Positions 26,941 through 35,783 of a stretch of 64,000 nt of DNA are shown here, piece by piece. The position numbers were made by a program, and so were the translations under genes. Below the pieces are notes generated by a model. The model worked only from the letters and a program-made list of their open reading frames with translations, did no database searches and was not told the DNA's origin. The DNA comes from an uncultured Bacteroidia bacterium (lineage in GTDB: Bacteria > Bacteroidota > Bacteroidia > Bacteroidales > Prolixibacteraceae), in the NCBI GenBank assembly GCA_903902325.1, contig CAIUUO010000183.1, positions 1 to 64,000 on the forward strand, read 5' to 3'. The first letter of the stretch is position 1. Each line of letters opens with the position of its first letter.

Positions 26941-28320
26941 TTATTTCGAAGCCGTTTTCTTTGTTGTTTTTGGCTTTTTAACAGTTTTTGTAGCCAGTTT
27001 TTCCTTTGTTTTTCCTTGAACCGGTGGAGTTTTTCTGAGTTTTTTAAGTTCCAGTTCTGCTTCCACCAATTTTATGGATTTCTCTTCAATGACCTTTTTA
27101 AGTTTGGTCATTTCCTGCTCATTTTCATCGATTGGAACAAGATCGTTCAGGCGAAGGGTAAAGTCACTCAGCACGTTCATATAGTTGATAAATGCCTCAT
27201 AAGGATTACCATATGGATTGAAAAACTTGTGTACTTCACCATCCGAGAAGAACTTTGTGCACATATAATAGAGATGGTCGTTGGATTGCAGATAGATCCA
27301 ATCTTTCAAAATTTGTTTATCCGTGCATTTTTTGACTCTGTCTCTTAATTCATACAGATGATGGAATGCATCTTTCTGTAGTTCATTTCCAAGCCAGGCA
27401 GAAAGGTCGCGTTCTTCATCCGCCCAGGATATTGGGTGCATTACATGAACGGCAGATACGGGTTGCAGGGCTTTGACAGCCTCACTTGGAGTGGAGAAGG
27501 TGAGTTCTTTGGTTTTCAGGATCATTTCAGGCAGGGTGTCCAGAAAATCAAAGATTCCTGTATTTTTCTTCTGAATCTCACCGAAGGTTTCGTAATTCAG
27601 AAAAATATTAACGATTTCCTCCTGTTTGGGTAATTCCAGAAGCCACCGCGTCATTTTTGCTGCGGTAAGCGGATATTCGCTCCAGGATGAATTGGAGAAA
27701 CGGAAGGAGAGGTCGTCGCTGAGCCGGTAGTTTCGCATCAATACTTTCTGTCTTGGATTTAGCGCATTGCAGTACAGGTAATTGGGACTTTTCCAGCCAA
27801 GAATGTGCTTAGCACCTTCTGTAAGGACAGTTTCAAAGCCCATCCTGTAAATCAGGTCGCCCAGTTCGTCAGAATAAATCAATTCTGAATTGCGGAAAAC
27901 TTTTGGTTTTTGCTGAAAAAGCTCCTCAATCAGATCATCATGTGCTTTCACCTGCCTGGTAAATAGTTCCTCATCCACCAGTGAAACCAGTGAATTTGCG
28001 TAGGTACCCGAGAGGAATTCAACTGCTCCCGTGGCCGCAAGCTCCCTGAAAGAATCTATCACTTCGGGGGCATAGAGCCTGAACTGATCCATTGCTACTC
28101 CGGAAATGGAAAATGAGACTTTAAATTTCCCCTTTAATTTTTTTATTTGCTTCAGAAGGATATGGTTGGCAGGAAGATAACAATTATCTGCAATCTTGCG
28201 CATGATCGTTTCATTGGCATAGTCATCGTAATAATAGGAATCATTGCCGATATCAAAAAACCGGTACTTACGGTAGCGGAATGGTTGGTGAATCTGAAAA
28301 TTTAGGCAAATTGTCTTCAT
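26941..28320 (-). CDS. GH57 alpha-amylase-like protein, expected acid Asp is Asn242
   Basis: This 459-residue protein starts with the GH57 motif LNFQIHQPFR (residues 6-15) and has the nucleophile region VFRNSELIYSDEL with Glu146. The expected second catalytic region, which I recall as MDYETFG in related GH57 amylases, reads FLNYETFGEIQ here with Asn242 in place of Asp. The fold includes ANSLVSLVDEELF and the helical C-terminal domain. The last ~40 residues are Lys/Thr/Pro-rich (GKTKEKLATKTVKKPK), probably disordered. It is 24 bases behind the GT4 gene in the glycogen cluster. It may be a non-catalytic or altered glucan-binding homologue, or a transglycosidase. Confidence 0.85.
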   Translation of the reverse strand: MKTICLNFQIHQPFRYRKYRFFDIGNDSYYYDDYANETIMRKIADNCYLPANHILLKQIKKLKGKFKVSFSISGVAMDQFRLYAPEVIDSFRELAATGAVEFLSGTYANSLVSLVDEELFTRQVKAHDDLIEELFQQKPKVFRNSELIYSDELGDLIYRMGFETVLTEGAKHILGWKSPNYLYCNALNPRQKVLMRNYRLSDDLSFRFSNSSWSEYPLTAAKMTRWLLELPKQEEIVNIFLNYETFGEIQKKNTGIFDFLDTLPEMILKTKELTFSTPSEAVKALQPVSAVHVMHPISWADEERDLSAWLGNELQKDAFHHLYELRDRVKKCTDKQILKDWIYLQSNDHLYYMCTKFFSDGEVHKFFNPYGNPYEAFINYMNVLSDFTLRLNDLVPIDENEQEMTKLKKVIEEKSIKLVEAELELKKLRKTPPVQGKTKEKLATKTVKKPKTTKKTASK

Positions 28321-28344
28321 GGTTTGAACTATTATCGATGTGAA

Positions 28345-29634
28345 TTATCTCATTGCTTTTTTATACACCTCTCGTACGTGGGCTGCCGAATGTTTCCATT
28401 GCAGGTTATCGACCTCTACCCTGCCGAATTTTCTGAACATGGCAGAAAGTGCCGGATATTTTATGATGCCGTAAATGGCATCTGCCATGGCATTGATGTC
28501 CCAAAAATCTACTTTAATTGCATGCGTCAGGATCTCTGCTACTCCAGACTGTTTAGAAATGATTACGGGAACATCCGTCATCATGGCTTCCAGCGGAGAA
28601 ATTCCAAATGGTTCAGAAACAGAAGGCATGACATAGACATCGCTCATGCGGAACATATCAAAGACATCATCCCCTTTCAGAAAACCGGTATAATGGAACC
28701 TGTCAGAGATCCCCAGGCGGGCAGTTCGCCGGATCATTTTTTCCATCATATCGCCACTTCCAGCCATCACAAAACGGACGTTTTCGGTACGTTTCAAAAC
28801 CTGATAGGCGGCTTCGATGAAATATTCAGGTCCTTTTTGCATTGTAATACGCCCAAGGAAAGTAACAATCTTGTCGTTGATACCCCTTTTAAACAGCTCG
28901 GTATCCTTGTTTTCAACGGGTTCAACCGCATTGTAGACCGTGGTAATTTTTTTTGGGTTGATACCATATTTTTCGATGACAATCTTTTTGGTCAGGTTGC
29001 TGACAGTGATAATCTGATCAGCAATTTCCATTCCTTCCCGTTCGATCGCGTATACTTTTGGATTAACACTTCCACCGCTGCGGTCGAAGTCTGTGGCGTG
29101 AACATGGATTACAAGGGGTTTGCCGCTTACACGTTTGGCAGCAATGCCTGCAGGATAAGCCAACCAGTCGTGTGCATGAATTACGTCAAAAACGTATTCA
29201 CGGCCGATGTACTCGGCTACAATTGCATAATTTGCAATCTCTTCGAGAAGATTAGCCCCATATTTCCCGGAAAAAGGTATTTTGCCTTGTGCATCTGTCT
29301 GCACAAACCTGGTGGAAGCAGAGAGCCGTTGCTGGGTTAATTGCCAGAACTCTTCAGGATCGGCATAGGGAATCAGGTTGGACTGAACCTCTGTAATATC
29401 GATCTGATGATCTGAATTGTAAACATTCACGTGCTTCCGGGTAATGGGAATCTCGTTGGCCCCGATTATTTTTTTCACGGCCGTGTCATCTTCATCGCCG
29501 TATGCCTTGGGTACAACAAAAAGCACTTCAATGTCATCAAACTGAGCCAACCCCCTGGTCAGGCCGAAACTTGCCGTCCCAAGACCACCGCTTATATGAG
29601 GGGGAAATTCCCATCCAAACATCAATACCTTCAT
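28345..29634 (-). CDS. GT4/GT5-like glycogen synthase-type glycosyltransferase
   Basis: This 429-residue GT-B enzyme begins MKVLMFGWEFPPHISGGLGT, the acceptor-loop motif shared with glycogen synthases. The C-terminal half has TFLGRITMQKGPEYFIEA and PSVSEPFGISPLEAMMTDVP. The EX7E-type donor motif is intact. By its position between the debranching enzyme and GH57, it probably elongates alpha-1,4-glucan with a nucleotide-glucose donor. The gap is 9 bases from the GDE gene and 24 to GH57, so one operon is likely. Donor and product are inferred. Confidence 0.85.
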   Translation of the reverse strand: MKVLMFGWEFPPHISGGLGTASFGLTRGLAQFDDIEVLFVVPKAYGDEDDTAVKKIIGANEIPITRKHVNVYNSDHQIDITEVQSNLIPYADPEEFWQLTQQRLSASTRFVQTDAQGKIPFSGKYGANLLEEIANYAIVAEYIGREYVFDVIHAHDWLAYPAGIAAKRVSGKPLVIHVHATDFDRSGGSVNPKVYAIEREGMEIADQIITVSNLTKKIVIEKYGINPKKITTVYNAVEPVENKDTELFKRGINDKIVTFLGRITMQKGPEYFIEAAYQVLKRTENVRFVMAGSGDMMEKMIRRTARLGISDRFHYTGFLKGDDVFDMFRMSDVYVMPSVSEPFGISPLEAMMTDVPVIISKQSGVAEILTHAIKVDFWDINAMADAIYGIIKYPALSAMFRKFGRVEVDNLQWKHSAAHVREVYKKAMR

Positions 29635-29643
29635 ATCTTTGGT

Positions 29644-31605
29644 TTAGTTAGCTTTGATTTTACCTTCTTCTTCGAATTTTTCAACCAGTTTACTGGCCAT
29701 AATGACTCCCGCTACATTCCATGCCTGTGAGATGGAACCCTTTGCAGTATGAGGTGGATTACCTTCGTAAGATTCAGAGAGGGTTCCTATGCAATTTTCA
29801 GACATCTCGTTTTTAAATCCTTCCAGACAATTTTTAGCAAAAGAAAGACCACCTGCTTTGTGAACTTCGAGGTAAGTCTTCACGAAAGGATAGATCAAGT
29901 ATGGATAAACAGTTCCCTGGTGCGCGGCCTCGGAAAAATCATTCGCACACTCACCCGACATTCCTTTGTAGGCAGGATCGTTAGGAGTAAGTGTGCGAAT
30001 TCCGACTGGTGTCAGAAGTTCGTTGCGCACAGTGCTAACGATCATTTTTTTCTGAGTTCGGGACAATGGAGATAAATCAAGGGATGCGGCCAGGAGCATA
30101 TTTGGACGTATCGACCAGTCGGTGAAGATTCCATCAATATAATCAGCCAACTGATTTCGTTCCTCACTCCAGAAGAGGGAGAGAAATGATTCTGCGATCA
30201 GGGCAGGCAAATGTTTCCATTCTTTCACAAAAGTTTTATCGCCAGAAGCTTCTGCCAACCTTAATGCAAAAGAAACTGCATTGTACCACAAGGCATTGAT
30301 TTCGACAGTCAGTCCTCCCCTTTGGGTGACAGGCTCCCCGTTAAAGTAATCGTCCATCCAGGTGAGGGCAACGCCATCTTTTTTGGCGTAGATCAATCCG
30401 TTTTCCTGCATGTGGATATTGAAATCAGTACCTTCACGGTAGTTGACTAAAATTTCTTTCAGGTATTTGCCGTAAGTATTCCAGATTTCTTTGGCTGGCT
30501 TGAATTTTTCCAGCTCCTGCATTGCATTGAATACCAGCAAAGGGGCATCTGAAGTGTCAAAGAAACTTTCCTGACCGGCATATTTTGGTAATAATCCGTT
30601 CTTTAACCGGTTCAGATTGGTTTGCAAAACAGCTTCGAAACTTTTTACATCATCTCTGCTTAGGAAGATCCCTGCTAATGAAAGCAAAGTCTGTCGTGTG
30701 ATGGATTCGTACCAGGGATAACCTGCGATGAGATCCACTCCATCGGGTCGTTCCCAAAGGAACTGCAAGCCTGAATTATAAAGACAATTGATAAATGAGT
30801 CTCTGGGTATGCGCAGTTTTTTCTCGCTTTCGTATAGTTTCAGGAAGCCTGATGGTTTTTGTTCGGTCGTCGAAGCGGAAAAAATGATTGATTCTCCCTT
30901 TTGGATAGAAACCTCGAAATAGCCTGGTACGAAAAGATCTTCCTGAAATTCGTAGCCCCTCTCCTGCTCCTTGATGTACTCAATATTTTTGAACCAGTCG
31001 GGTACCGGAACGAAATCGCATTCTTTTGACAGCTGCATGAAAAAATCGGGATAGCTGTCATACAGTTTCATACGGATTCCATTGGCAACCGGCGTGTATT
31101 TTGAGTTGGCATAGAGGTTGGCCTTGCAGAGAGAATGGACGCTCCTGAAAGCCATAAAAGGTTTGAACCTAAGTTTGGTCGGACTATTTGCCTCTTCAAG
31201 GGTGTATTTTATCAATATCTGATTTTCATGTTCGACGAGTAACCGTGTTCGGGTCAGAATAACTCCGCCAACACGATAAGTATGTTTTTGAATGGTATCA
31301 AATTCAAAATTTCGAATGTACTTATGACCCTTGGGTTCGTAAAAATCACCCGGAAATTTATGAATTCCAAGATTAAACTGAGCATCGTGCTGAATGACTG
31401 TTTCATCCAAAGTGGATAGCAGCACATGTTTACCGCCATCCAACTCGTCTAATCGAACTACGAGTAAACCGTGGTATTTACGCGTATTGCATCCGGCCAG
31501 GGTGGTGGATGAATAGGCGCCTCCCCGATTGGTCCGCAAGGTTTCGCGTTCCAGTGAATAGGATAAATTGACCAGTTTATCTTTATCAAAATGCAGATAT
31601 CCCAT
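29644..31605 (-). CDS. Glycogen debranching enzyme (amylo-alpha-1,6-glucosidase type)
   Basis: This enzyme cleaves alpha-1,6 branches. The 653 residues have the N-terminal bacterial GDE domain (RTNRGGAYSSTTLAGCNTRKYHGLLV at about 22-47) and a C-terminal (alpha/alpha)6 barrel containing LIAGYPWYESITRQTLLSLAG, GLTVEINALWYNAVSFAL and GTVYPYLIYPFV, typical of the amylo-1,6-glucosidase family. It heads the cluster GDE-GT4-GH57-glgP on the minus strand. Its upstream 95 bases should hold the promoter, but no exact consensus box is evident. Confidence 0.9.
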   Translation of the reverse strand: MGYLHFDKDKLVNLSYSLERETLRTNRGGAYSSTTLAGCNTRKYHGLLVVRLDELDGGKHVLLSTLDETVIQHDAQFNLGIHKFPGDFYEPKGHKYIRNFEFDTIQKHTYRVGGVILTRTRLLVEHENQILIKYTLEEANSPTKLRFKPFMAFRSVHSLCKANLYANSKYTPVANGIRMKLYDSYPDFFMQLSKECDFVPVPDWFKNIEYIKEQERGYEFQEDLFVPGYFEVSIQKGESIIFSASTTEQKPSGFLKLYESEKKLRIPRDSFINCLYNSGLQFLWERPDGVDLIAGYPWYESITRQTLLSLAGIFLSRDDVKSFEAVLQTNLNRLKNGLLPKYAGQESFFDTSDAPLLVFNAMQELEKFKPAKEIWNTYGKYLKEILVNYREGTDFNIHMQENGLIYAKKDGVALTWMDDYFNGEPVTQRGGLTVEINALWYNAVSFALRLAEASGDKTFVKEWKHLPALIAESFLSLFWSEERNQLADYIDGIFTDWSIRPNMLLAASLDLSPLSRTQKKMIVSTVRNELLTPVGIRTLTPNDPAYKGMSGECANDFSEAAHQGTVYPYLIYPFVKTYLEVHKAGGLSFAKNCLEGFKNEMSENCIGTLSESYEGNPPHTAKGSISQAWNVAGVIMASKLVEKFEEEGKIKAN

Positions 31606-31700
31606 AATTTACGAACTATTAAAAAATTGAATGGCCGTAAGGTAAGATAAATACTTGGCCAGATAGGTTAAAAATAAGCAAAGCTTTCGTTAAAAAAAAT

Positions 31701-32696
31701 TTACATCCCCTTTTTTTGAATGATATCAATTATTAATTTTTCGAAATTGACGTAAGGATAGTCGGTGGCGAGTTGAATAATTTCATTATTGAGTCTGGAA
31801 AGTAAATCATGATAAGCGGAATTATCAGCAGTAAATGGTTTGTGAGACAACGTTTTAACTATCTTTTCCACCTTTGAAACAATTTCCTTGTTTTCGTTAT
31901 TCAGGAAAACGTCGTTGAATTTTTCCTGAACATAAGCTGTTGCGGTCTCACTCAGATGTAACATGTCGCTTGCATAGAACCTGTAATCGCGCAACTCGTC
32001 CATTACCAATTCATAAGAAGGGAAATAGGTGATTTTTACTGATCCATACCATGACATCAAATTATCGACAAGCAAAAAGAGCCCTGATTTGCTAACCTGA
32101 TTTTCGAAGTTGCCATCTTTTAAATGACGAATCGGACTTATGGTTAATACGATGCTCAATTCCGGTAGAATAGTGAAAAGCCGATCCAGCAAACCAATCC
32201 ATTGGCTTGTCATCTCTTCTACTGACAATCTTTTGCGGAAAAACCTTTTCGCAGGAAGTTTGTGACAATTTCCGACGATTGTGCCCAGTTCTTTTTCCCT
32301 GTAAACCCATGATGTTCCGAAGGTAAGGAACAGATGAGAGGCCGTTTTTATTTGAGCGGCAGCCAGCGAGACAGAATTGTTCATCAGGTCCAGTGCAATC
32401 TCTTTGTCGGGATGTGAATACCGACTATGGAATGAGAAATTATTCCACAAACCGTTGGCATAGAAAAGGTCTGATTCCTGAAAACATTTTTCACTTATCA
32501 GGAATTCGACGTTTGTTGCGATGGAAGCCGGGTTGTACAATATACCGCATGGGTTGGTCAAAACGGGAAAGCAAAGATTCTGTAAATTATTCCCAATGTT
32601 TTCAGTAAAGCAGGACCCGATCATCACGATGTTTCGCCGGTAGGAGAGTTGCCTCGGAATTTTCGGCATTGCGACTTCTGTTCGAAAAGCTATCAT
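31701..32696 (-). CDS. GSCFA domain protein
   Basis: The protein contains the GSCFA family motif IGSCFTENIG near residue 26, the name-giving element of a SGNH-hydrolase-like domain common in Bacteroidota. Further blocks are FLTFGTSWVYR, TISPIRHLKDG (likely carrying the catalytic His region) and ASDMLHLSETATAYV. An acyl-ester hydrolase or transferase activity is likely, but the substrate is unknown. From ATG 32696 it has 331 residues, overlapping the upstream hydrolase stop by 4 bases (ATGA); an ATG at 32714 is an alternative. Confidence 0.83.
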   Translation of the reverse strand: MIAFRTEVAMPKIPRQLSYRRNIVMIGSCFTENIGNNLQNLCFPVLTNPCGILYNPASIATNVEFLISEKCFQESDLFYANGLWNNFSFHSRYSHPDKEIALDLMNNSVSLAAAQIKTASHLFLTFGTSWVYREKELGTIVGNCHKLPAKRFFRKRLSVEEMTSQWIGLLDRLFTILPELSIVLTISPIRHLKDGNFENQVSKSGLFLLVDNLMSWYGSVKITYFPSYELVMDELRDYRFYASDMLHLSETATAYVQEKFNDVFLNNENKEIVSKVEKIVKTLSHKPFTADNSAYHDLLSRLNNEIIQLATDYPYVNFEKLIIDIIQKKGM

Positions 32697-33523
32697 AGTT
32701 GCTTGTTTATCCATTCGATGGTAAATTTGGTCACCTTGTCATTTTGATCCCAGGCATGCAACTGGTGAGGCCCTTCTTCCCACTCCCGGAAGGTAACCCT
32801 GCCGGGAAGACTGTTCGCCAGCTTTTCTGCTGCTGCAGGAACAGAAACCTTGTCGTGGGTGCCATGCATGAACAGCATCGGGATTGTGTCGGGTAAACTT
32901 TCGGAATTGATTTTTTTACTTGCCAGCTGCACCTCTCTGAAGCAGCGCGCAGAAATTCTTTTGTGCATCAGGGGGTCCCGCTCTTTTGGGGGAGTATTTG
33001 GTGAAGGTGGGGCAAAGTCCCTGGATTTCAGTCCGGTATTGATCGTAACCTGCGGCAGGATTGAATCTGCGAGCCAGATGGCCAGACTTTTAAGTTGGCC
33101 TGGTGGCTGTGCCAGTTCCAGCCAGGATGATGCCAGGATGGCCATCTCCGGCAGGTTTTCCTTTAGTTCCAACCAGGACATGACGATGGTTGCTCCCATG
33201 CTGTGTCCATAGAGTACAATGGGAATATCCGGGAAATTTTCCCTGGCTTTCTGCATCATAAGGGTTACATCGGCCAGATACTCTGAATATCTGTGGATCG
33301 TTCCCTGTTTTCCTCCTGAATGACCATGACCTCTGAGATCGAATGAGATGATTGCGAAGCCCTCCCTGACAAATGAACCAAACCACTCTTCGTACCTCCT
33401 GCAATGCGTCCCGTGTCCATGTACAAATGCCAGTACTGCCTTAGGTGGAACCAATGGATACTCCAGAACTGCGTATAAGTTGAGGCCATCGAAAGAGGTC
33501 CAGTTTTGTTCTTTCATATTCAA
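32693..33523 (-). CDS. Alpha/beta hydrolase, monoacylglycerol-lipase-like
   Basis: This 276-residue hydrolase shows the oxyanion motif FVHGHGTHCRRYEEW, the family's FDLRGHGHSGGKQG, the nucleophile elbow GHSMGAT (Ser near 108), and a C-terminal LFMHGTHDKVSVP and GPHQLH with the likely Asp and His. These fit serine aminopeptidase S33/monoglyceride lipase enzymes. No signal peptide is present. Its stop overlaps the GSCFA start by four bases, so they are probably translated together. Confidence 0.85.
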   Translation of the reverse strand: MNMKEQNWTSFDGLNLYAVLEYPLVPPKAVLAFVHGHGTHCRRYEEWFGSFVREGFAIISFDLRGHGHSGGKQGTIHRYSEYLADVTLMMQKARENFPDIPIVLYGHSMGATIVMSWLELKENLPEMAILASSWLELAQPPGQLKSLAIWLADSILPQVTINTGLKSRDFAPPSPNTPPKERDPLMHKRISARCFREVQLASKKINSESLPDTIPMLFMHGTHDKVSVPAAAEKLANSLPGRVTFREWEEGPHQLHAWDQNDKVTKFTIEWINKQL

Positions 33524-33546
33524 TCTGAAAAATTTAGATTAACACT

Positions 33547-33594
33547 CCGGTCCCTGATTCTTCGGTCCCTGAGCCTGTCGAAGGGGTCGAAGGG
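33547..33594 (-). repeat. 48-bp REP-like element (copy A)
   Basis: The element contains GGTCCCTGAGCCTGTCGAAGG and an adjoining half copy GGTCCCTGATTCTTC. Copy B at 40139-40186 is its reverse complement with a single mismatch over 48 bases. CCCT/AGGG ends can pair. It lies between the hydrolase and queG genes and is followed by a heptamer array. Similar TTCGACAGGCTCAGGG words are familiar from Bacteroidota intergenic DNA. Confidence 0.85.
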
Positions 33595-33595
33595 T

Positions 33596-33628
33596 GGATT
33601 TTGGATTTTGGATTTTCGATTTTGGATT
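33596..33628 (+). repeat. GGATTTT/CGATTTT heptamer array
   Basis: Exactly tandem 7-bp units: GGATTTT three times, CGATTTT once, then a partial GGATT. It abuts REP-like copy A. The same words recur at 40042-40062 and, inverted, at 45507-45527. Confidence 0.85.
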
Positions 33629-33674
33629 GATGGACTCCGAAAATTCCATCATTACTTGAACAGCAAAGATAGTA

Positions 33675-34613
33675 TCATTTTGAGCCTGAGAGAAATCCCA
33701 GTGTATTTTTCATGCGGTCAAACCCGGCACGTTCTACGGCGGTACCTTTGAAAAGCCTTTTGTAGGTGGGCTTTTCAAGAATTTGCCACTCCGGGACAGT
33801 CATTTCCAGCAGTTCCTGTATTGGTTGAAATTCGGGGACCTGATGTTGCTCCGATCTGCTGTTCCATGGGCATACTTCCTGGCAGATGTCGCAACCAATA
33901 AGGCGGTTTGAGAGGCTTCCGGCCAATTGTTCAGGAATTTCATCCTTTGTCTCTATGGTGAGGTATGAAATGCATTTGGTAGCATCCAGCAACGACGGGG
34001 AGATAATTGCTCCTGTGGGACAACTGTCCATACATCTGCTGCATGATCCGCAAAGATTGTTCCCAAATGGTTCATCGTAATCCAGTTCCAGATCGAGAAC
34101 TAGTTCACCAATAAACAGGAAACTGCCAAGTTTGGGGCTGATCAACAGGGTATTTTTCCCGATCCATCCGAGTCCGGCCCTGCTGGCCAGCGCTTTTTCC
34201 AGCAAAGGCGCCGAGTCGGCAAAAACCCTGCCTTCGCATGGTGCAAGATCTGTTTGAATGTAGGAAAGGAGCCTAAAGAGTCGTTCCTTTACTGCTTGAT
34301 GATAGTCTTTCCCCAAAGCATATTTAGAAATAACCGGTGCTTGAGGGTCTTCCTGCTTTTTGGAAGTGTAGTAATTGAGCAATACAGAAACTACTGATTT
34401 TGCACCCTCAACCAATTCTGCCGGATTCACTCTTTTTTCAAAATGATTGGCCATGTAAGCCATCGTACCGTGGTACCCTGATTCTAACCATTGCATCAAT
34501 CGGTTGTCATCCTCCTTCAGCCTTTTGGCCGGAGAGATCCCGCAGGCAGAAAACCCCAGTTCAGAGGCTTTGGCTTTGATGAGTTGGCTGAAAGTGACAG
34601 GCAAAAAAGACAT
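33675..34613 (-). CDS. queG: Epoxyqueuosine reductase QueG
   Basis: QueG reduces epoxyqueuosine to queuosine in tRNA with cobalamin and two [4Fe-4S] clusters. The 312 residues include the N-terminal GFSACGISPAKRL and the ferredoxin-like cysteine sets CGSCSRCMDSCPTGA and CDICQEVCPWN, as the family requires. The DSAPLLEKALASRAGLGWIGKNT block matches the cobalamin domain. The length is on the short side because the C-terminal HEAT-like tail found in some members is absent, as is common here. Its partner queA is at 10.8 kb. Confidence 0.93.
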   Translation of the reverse strand: MSFLPVTFSQLIKAKASELGFSACGISPAKRLKEDDNRLMQWLESGYHGTMAYMANHFEKRVNPAELVEGAKSVVSVLLNYYTSKKQEDPQAPVISKYALGKDYHQAVKERLFRLLSYIQTDLAPCEGRVFADSAPLLEKALASRAGLGWIGKNTLLISPKLGSFLFIGELVLDLELDYDEPFGNNLCGSCSRCMDSCPTGAIISPSLLDATKCISYLTIETKDEIPEQLAGSLSNRLIGCDICQEVCPWNSRSEQHQVPEFQPIQELLEMTVPEWQILEKPTYKRLFKGTAVERAGFDRMKNTLGFLSGSK

Positions 34614-34623
34614 TAATATTTTT

Positions 34624-34650
34624 GTTTGAAAAGTTTGAAATGTTTGAAAT
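34624..34650 (+). repeat. GTTTGAAAT 9-mer tandem repeat
   Basis: Three adjacent 9-bp units (GTTTGAAAA, GTTTGAAAT, GTTTGAAAT) lie upstream of queG on the minus strand and in the gap after the VOC gene. They resemble the other word repeats in design but share no sequence with them. No coding role is apparent. Confidence 0.8.
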
Positions 34651-34754
34651 GTTGGTCGTCTTAAACATTCATCAAAAAACGATTGCGAATAGAAGAATAA
34701 ATAAATTCCAGGGTCTGTTCGCAGATGTTGAATTATGTTCTTTCCTGATACTGT

Positions 34755-35150
34755 CTATTTTGGATTTGGTTCTATCATATCCCATAAATTGCCATAGGTA
34801 TCCTTGAATACGAAAACGGATCCGTAGGGTTCAGTTCTCGGAGGATCTATGATTCTTACCTTATTGTCGAGCAAGGTCTGGTAGTCTCTCTGCAGGTTGT
34901 CGGAATAGAGGAACAGGAACACCCTGCCTCCTGTTTGATTGCCGATCCTGCTTTTTTGTTCCTCATCCGAGGCCTTTGCGAGCAATATGGAGCAACCTCC
35001 AGAACTTCCAGGAGAGACGAGTACCCAGCGTTTGGTGTCAGATATCACAGTATCTTCAAGAAGTTTGAAGTTCAGGGTATGCAGGTAATACTCGATTGCC
35101 TTATCGTAATCATCTACCAAAAGTGCTACATGGGCCAGGGATTTTATCAT
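34755..35150 (-). CDS. VOC/glyoxalase superfamily protein
   Basis: This 131-residue protein starts SLAHVALLVDDYDKAIEYYLHTLNF, the first beta-alpha-beta-beta-beta half of a vicinal-oxygen-chelate fold, and ends with FVFKDTYGNLWDMIEPN, the second half. The metal residues would be His7, a Glu or Gln midway, and the terminal Glu. The reaction is unknown: lyase, dioxygenase or resistance functions share this fold. It overlaps the methyltransferase stop by four bases and is probably co-translated. Confidence 0.8.
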   Translation of the reverse strand: MIKSLAHVALLVDDYDKAIEYYLHTLNFKLLEDTVISDTKRWVLVSPGSSGGCSILLAKASDEEQKSRIGNQTGGRVFLFLYSDNLQRDYQTLLDNKVRIIDPPRTEPYGSVFVFKDTYGNLWDMIEPNPK

Positions 35151-35773
35151 GACTTTCTGAATAAGATGGTTAAAATGCGCGGTACCGACTGTTTGTTGTC
35201 ATTGTCAAAATACTCTTTGATGTCCATGATTTCAAATCCATATTTTTTAGCTGATTCTGTAAAATCAGATACATGATGGTTGAAACAGTTGACGATCTGC
35301 AGTCCTTCGGCCGTTTCAAATCTGGCTTTTGTACCGGTATATTGTTTAAACGGATGAAGTTCTCCCAGGTAAACTATTCCTCCCTGATTTAAGGAAGTGG
35401 ATGCCTTTTCAAAAACCGGATCCAGATTCTCAATGTGTTCAAGCACCAGACTGAAAACAAGGAGGTCATATTTTTGGGTAATGAATGTCCATGGTTGATT
35501 CATATCGGCTTGCAGGAATTGTACTTTTCCTGATTGAATTTTCTTCTTTGCCCTTGACAGCATTTCTTCAGACAGATCGACAGCCAGTATTTCCTTCGAT
35601 TTTGACAGCAGCCATCTTGTATTTTTTCCAGTACCGCAGCCGATTTCAAGACAAGAATCAAATGCCAGATCAGCCAAATTATCTTTTAAGGCCAATGCTT
35701 CAAGATCCCTTGTCTTGTTGTCGTTGGTGTCGTACTGGTCGGCCCAGCTGTCGTATGCTTGTCTGACTTCCAT
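35147..35773 (-). CDS. Class I SAM-dependent methyltransferase
   Basis: This 208-residue protein has motif I LEIGCGTGKNTRWL near residues 42-55, an acidic residue at the end of strand 2 (ILAVDLSEEML), and QADMNQPW and FSLVLEHIENLDPVF, as in UbiE/BioC-like methyltransferases. N-terminal AYDSWADQYD is also typical. The substrate is unknown. It starts a two-gene unit with the VOC protein (4-base overlap), 10 bases after the glycosidase stop. Confidence 0.85.
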   Translation of the reverse strand: MEVRQAYDSWADQYDTNDNKTRDLEALALKDNLADLAFDSCLEIGCGTGKNTRWLLSKSKEILAVDLSEEMLSRAKKKIQSGKVQFLQADMNQPWTFITQKYDLLVFSLVLEHIENLDPVFEKASTSLNQGGIVYLGELHPFKQYTGTKARFETAEGLQIVNCFNHHVSDFTESAKKYGFEIMDIKEYFDNDNKQSVPRILTILFRKS

Positions 35774-35783
35774 CTTTTGACTG

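Noticed and set aside
28324..29340. 338-codon plus-strand ORF opposite the GT4 gene
   Set aside because: It is antisense to a well-supported GT4 gene, and its composition (Cys, His, Phe rich) is not protein-like.
33540..33660. Possible CRISPR-like array in the queG-hydrolase gap
   Set aside because: The repeats are short, contiguous 7-mers with no spacers, and no cas genes are present in the window.
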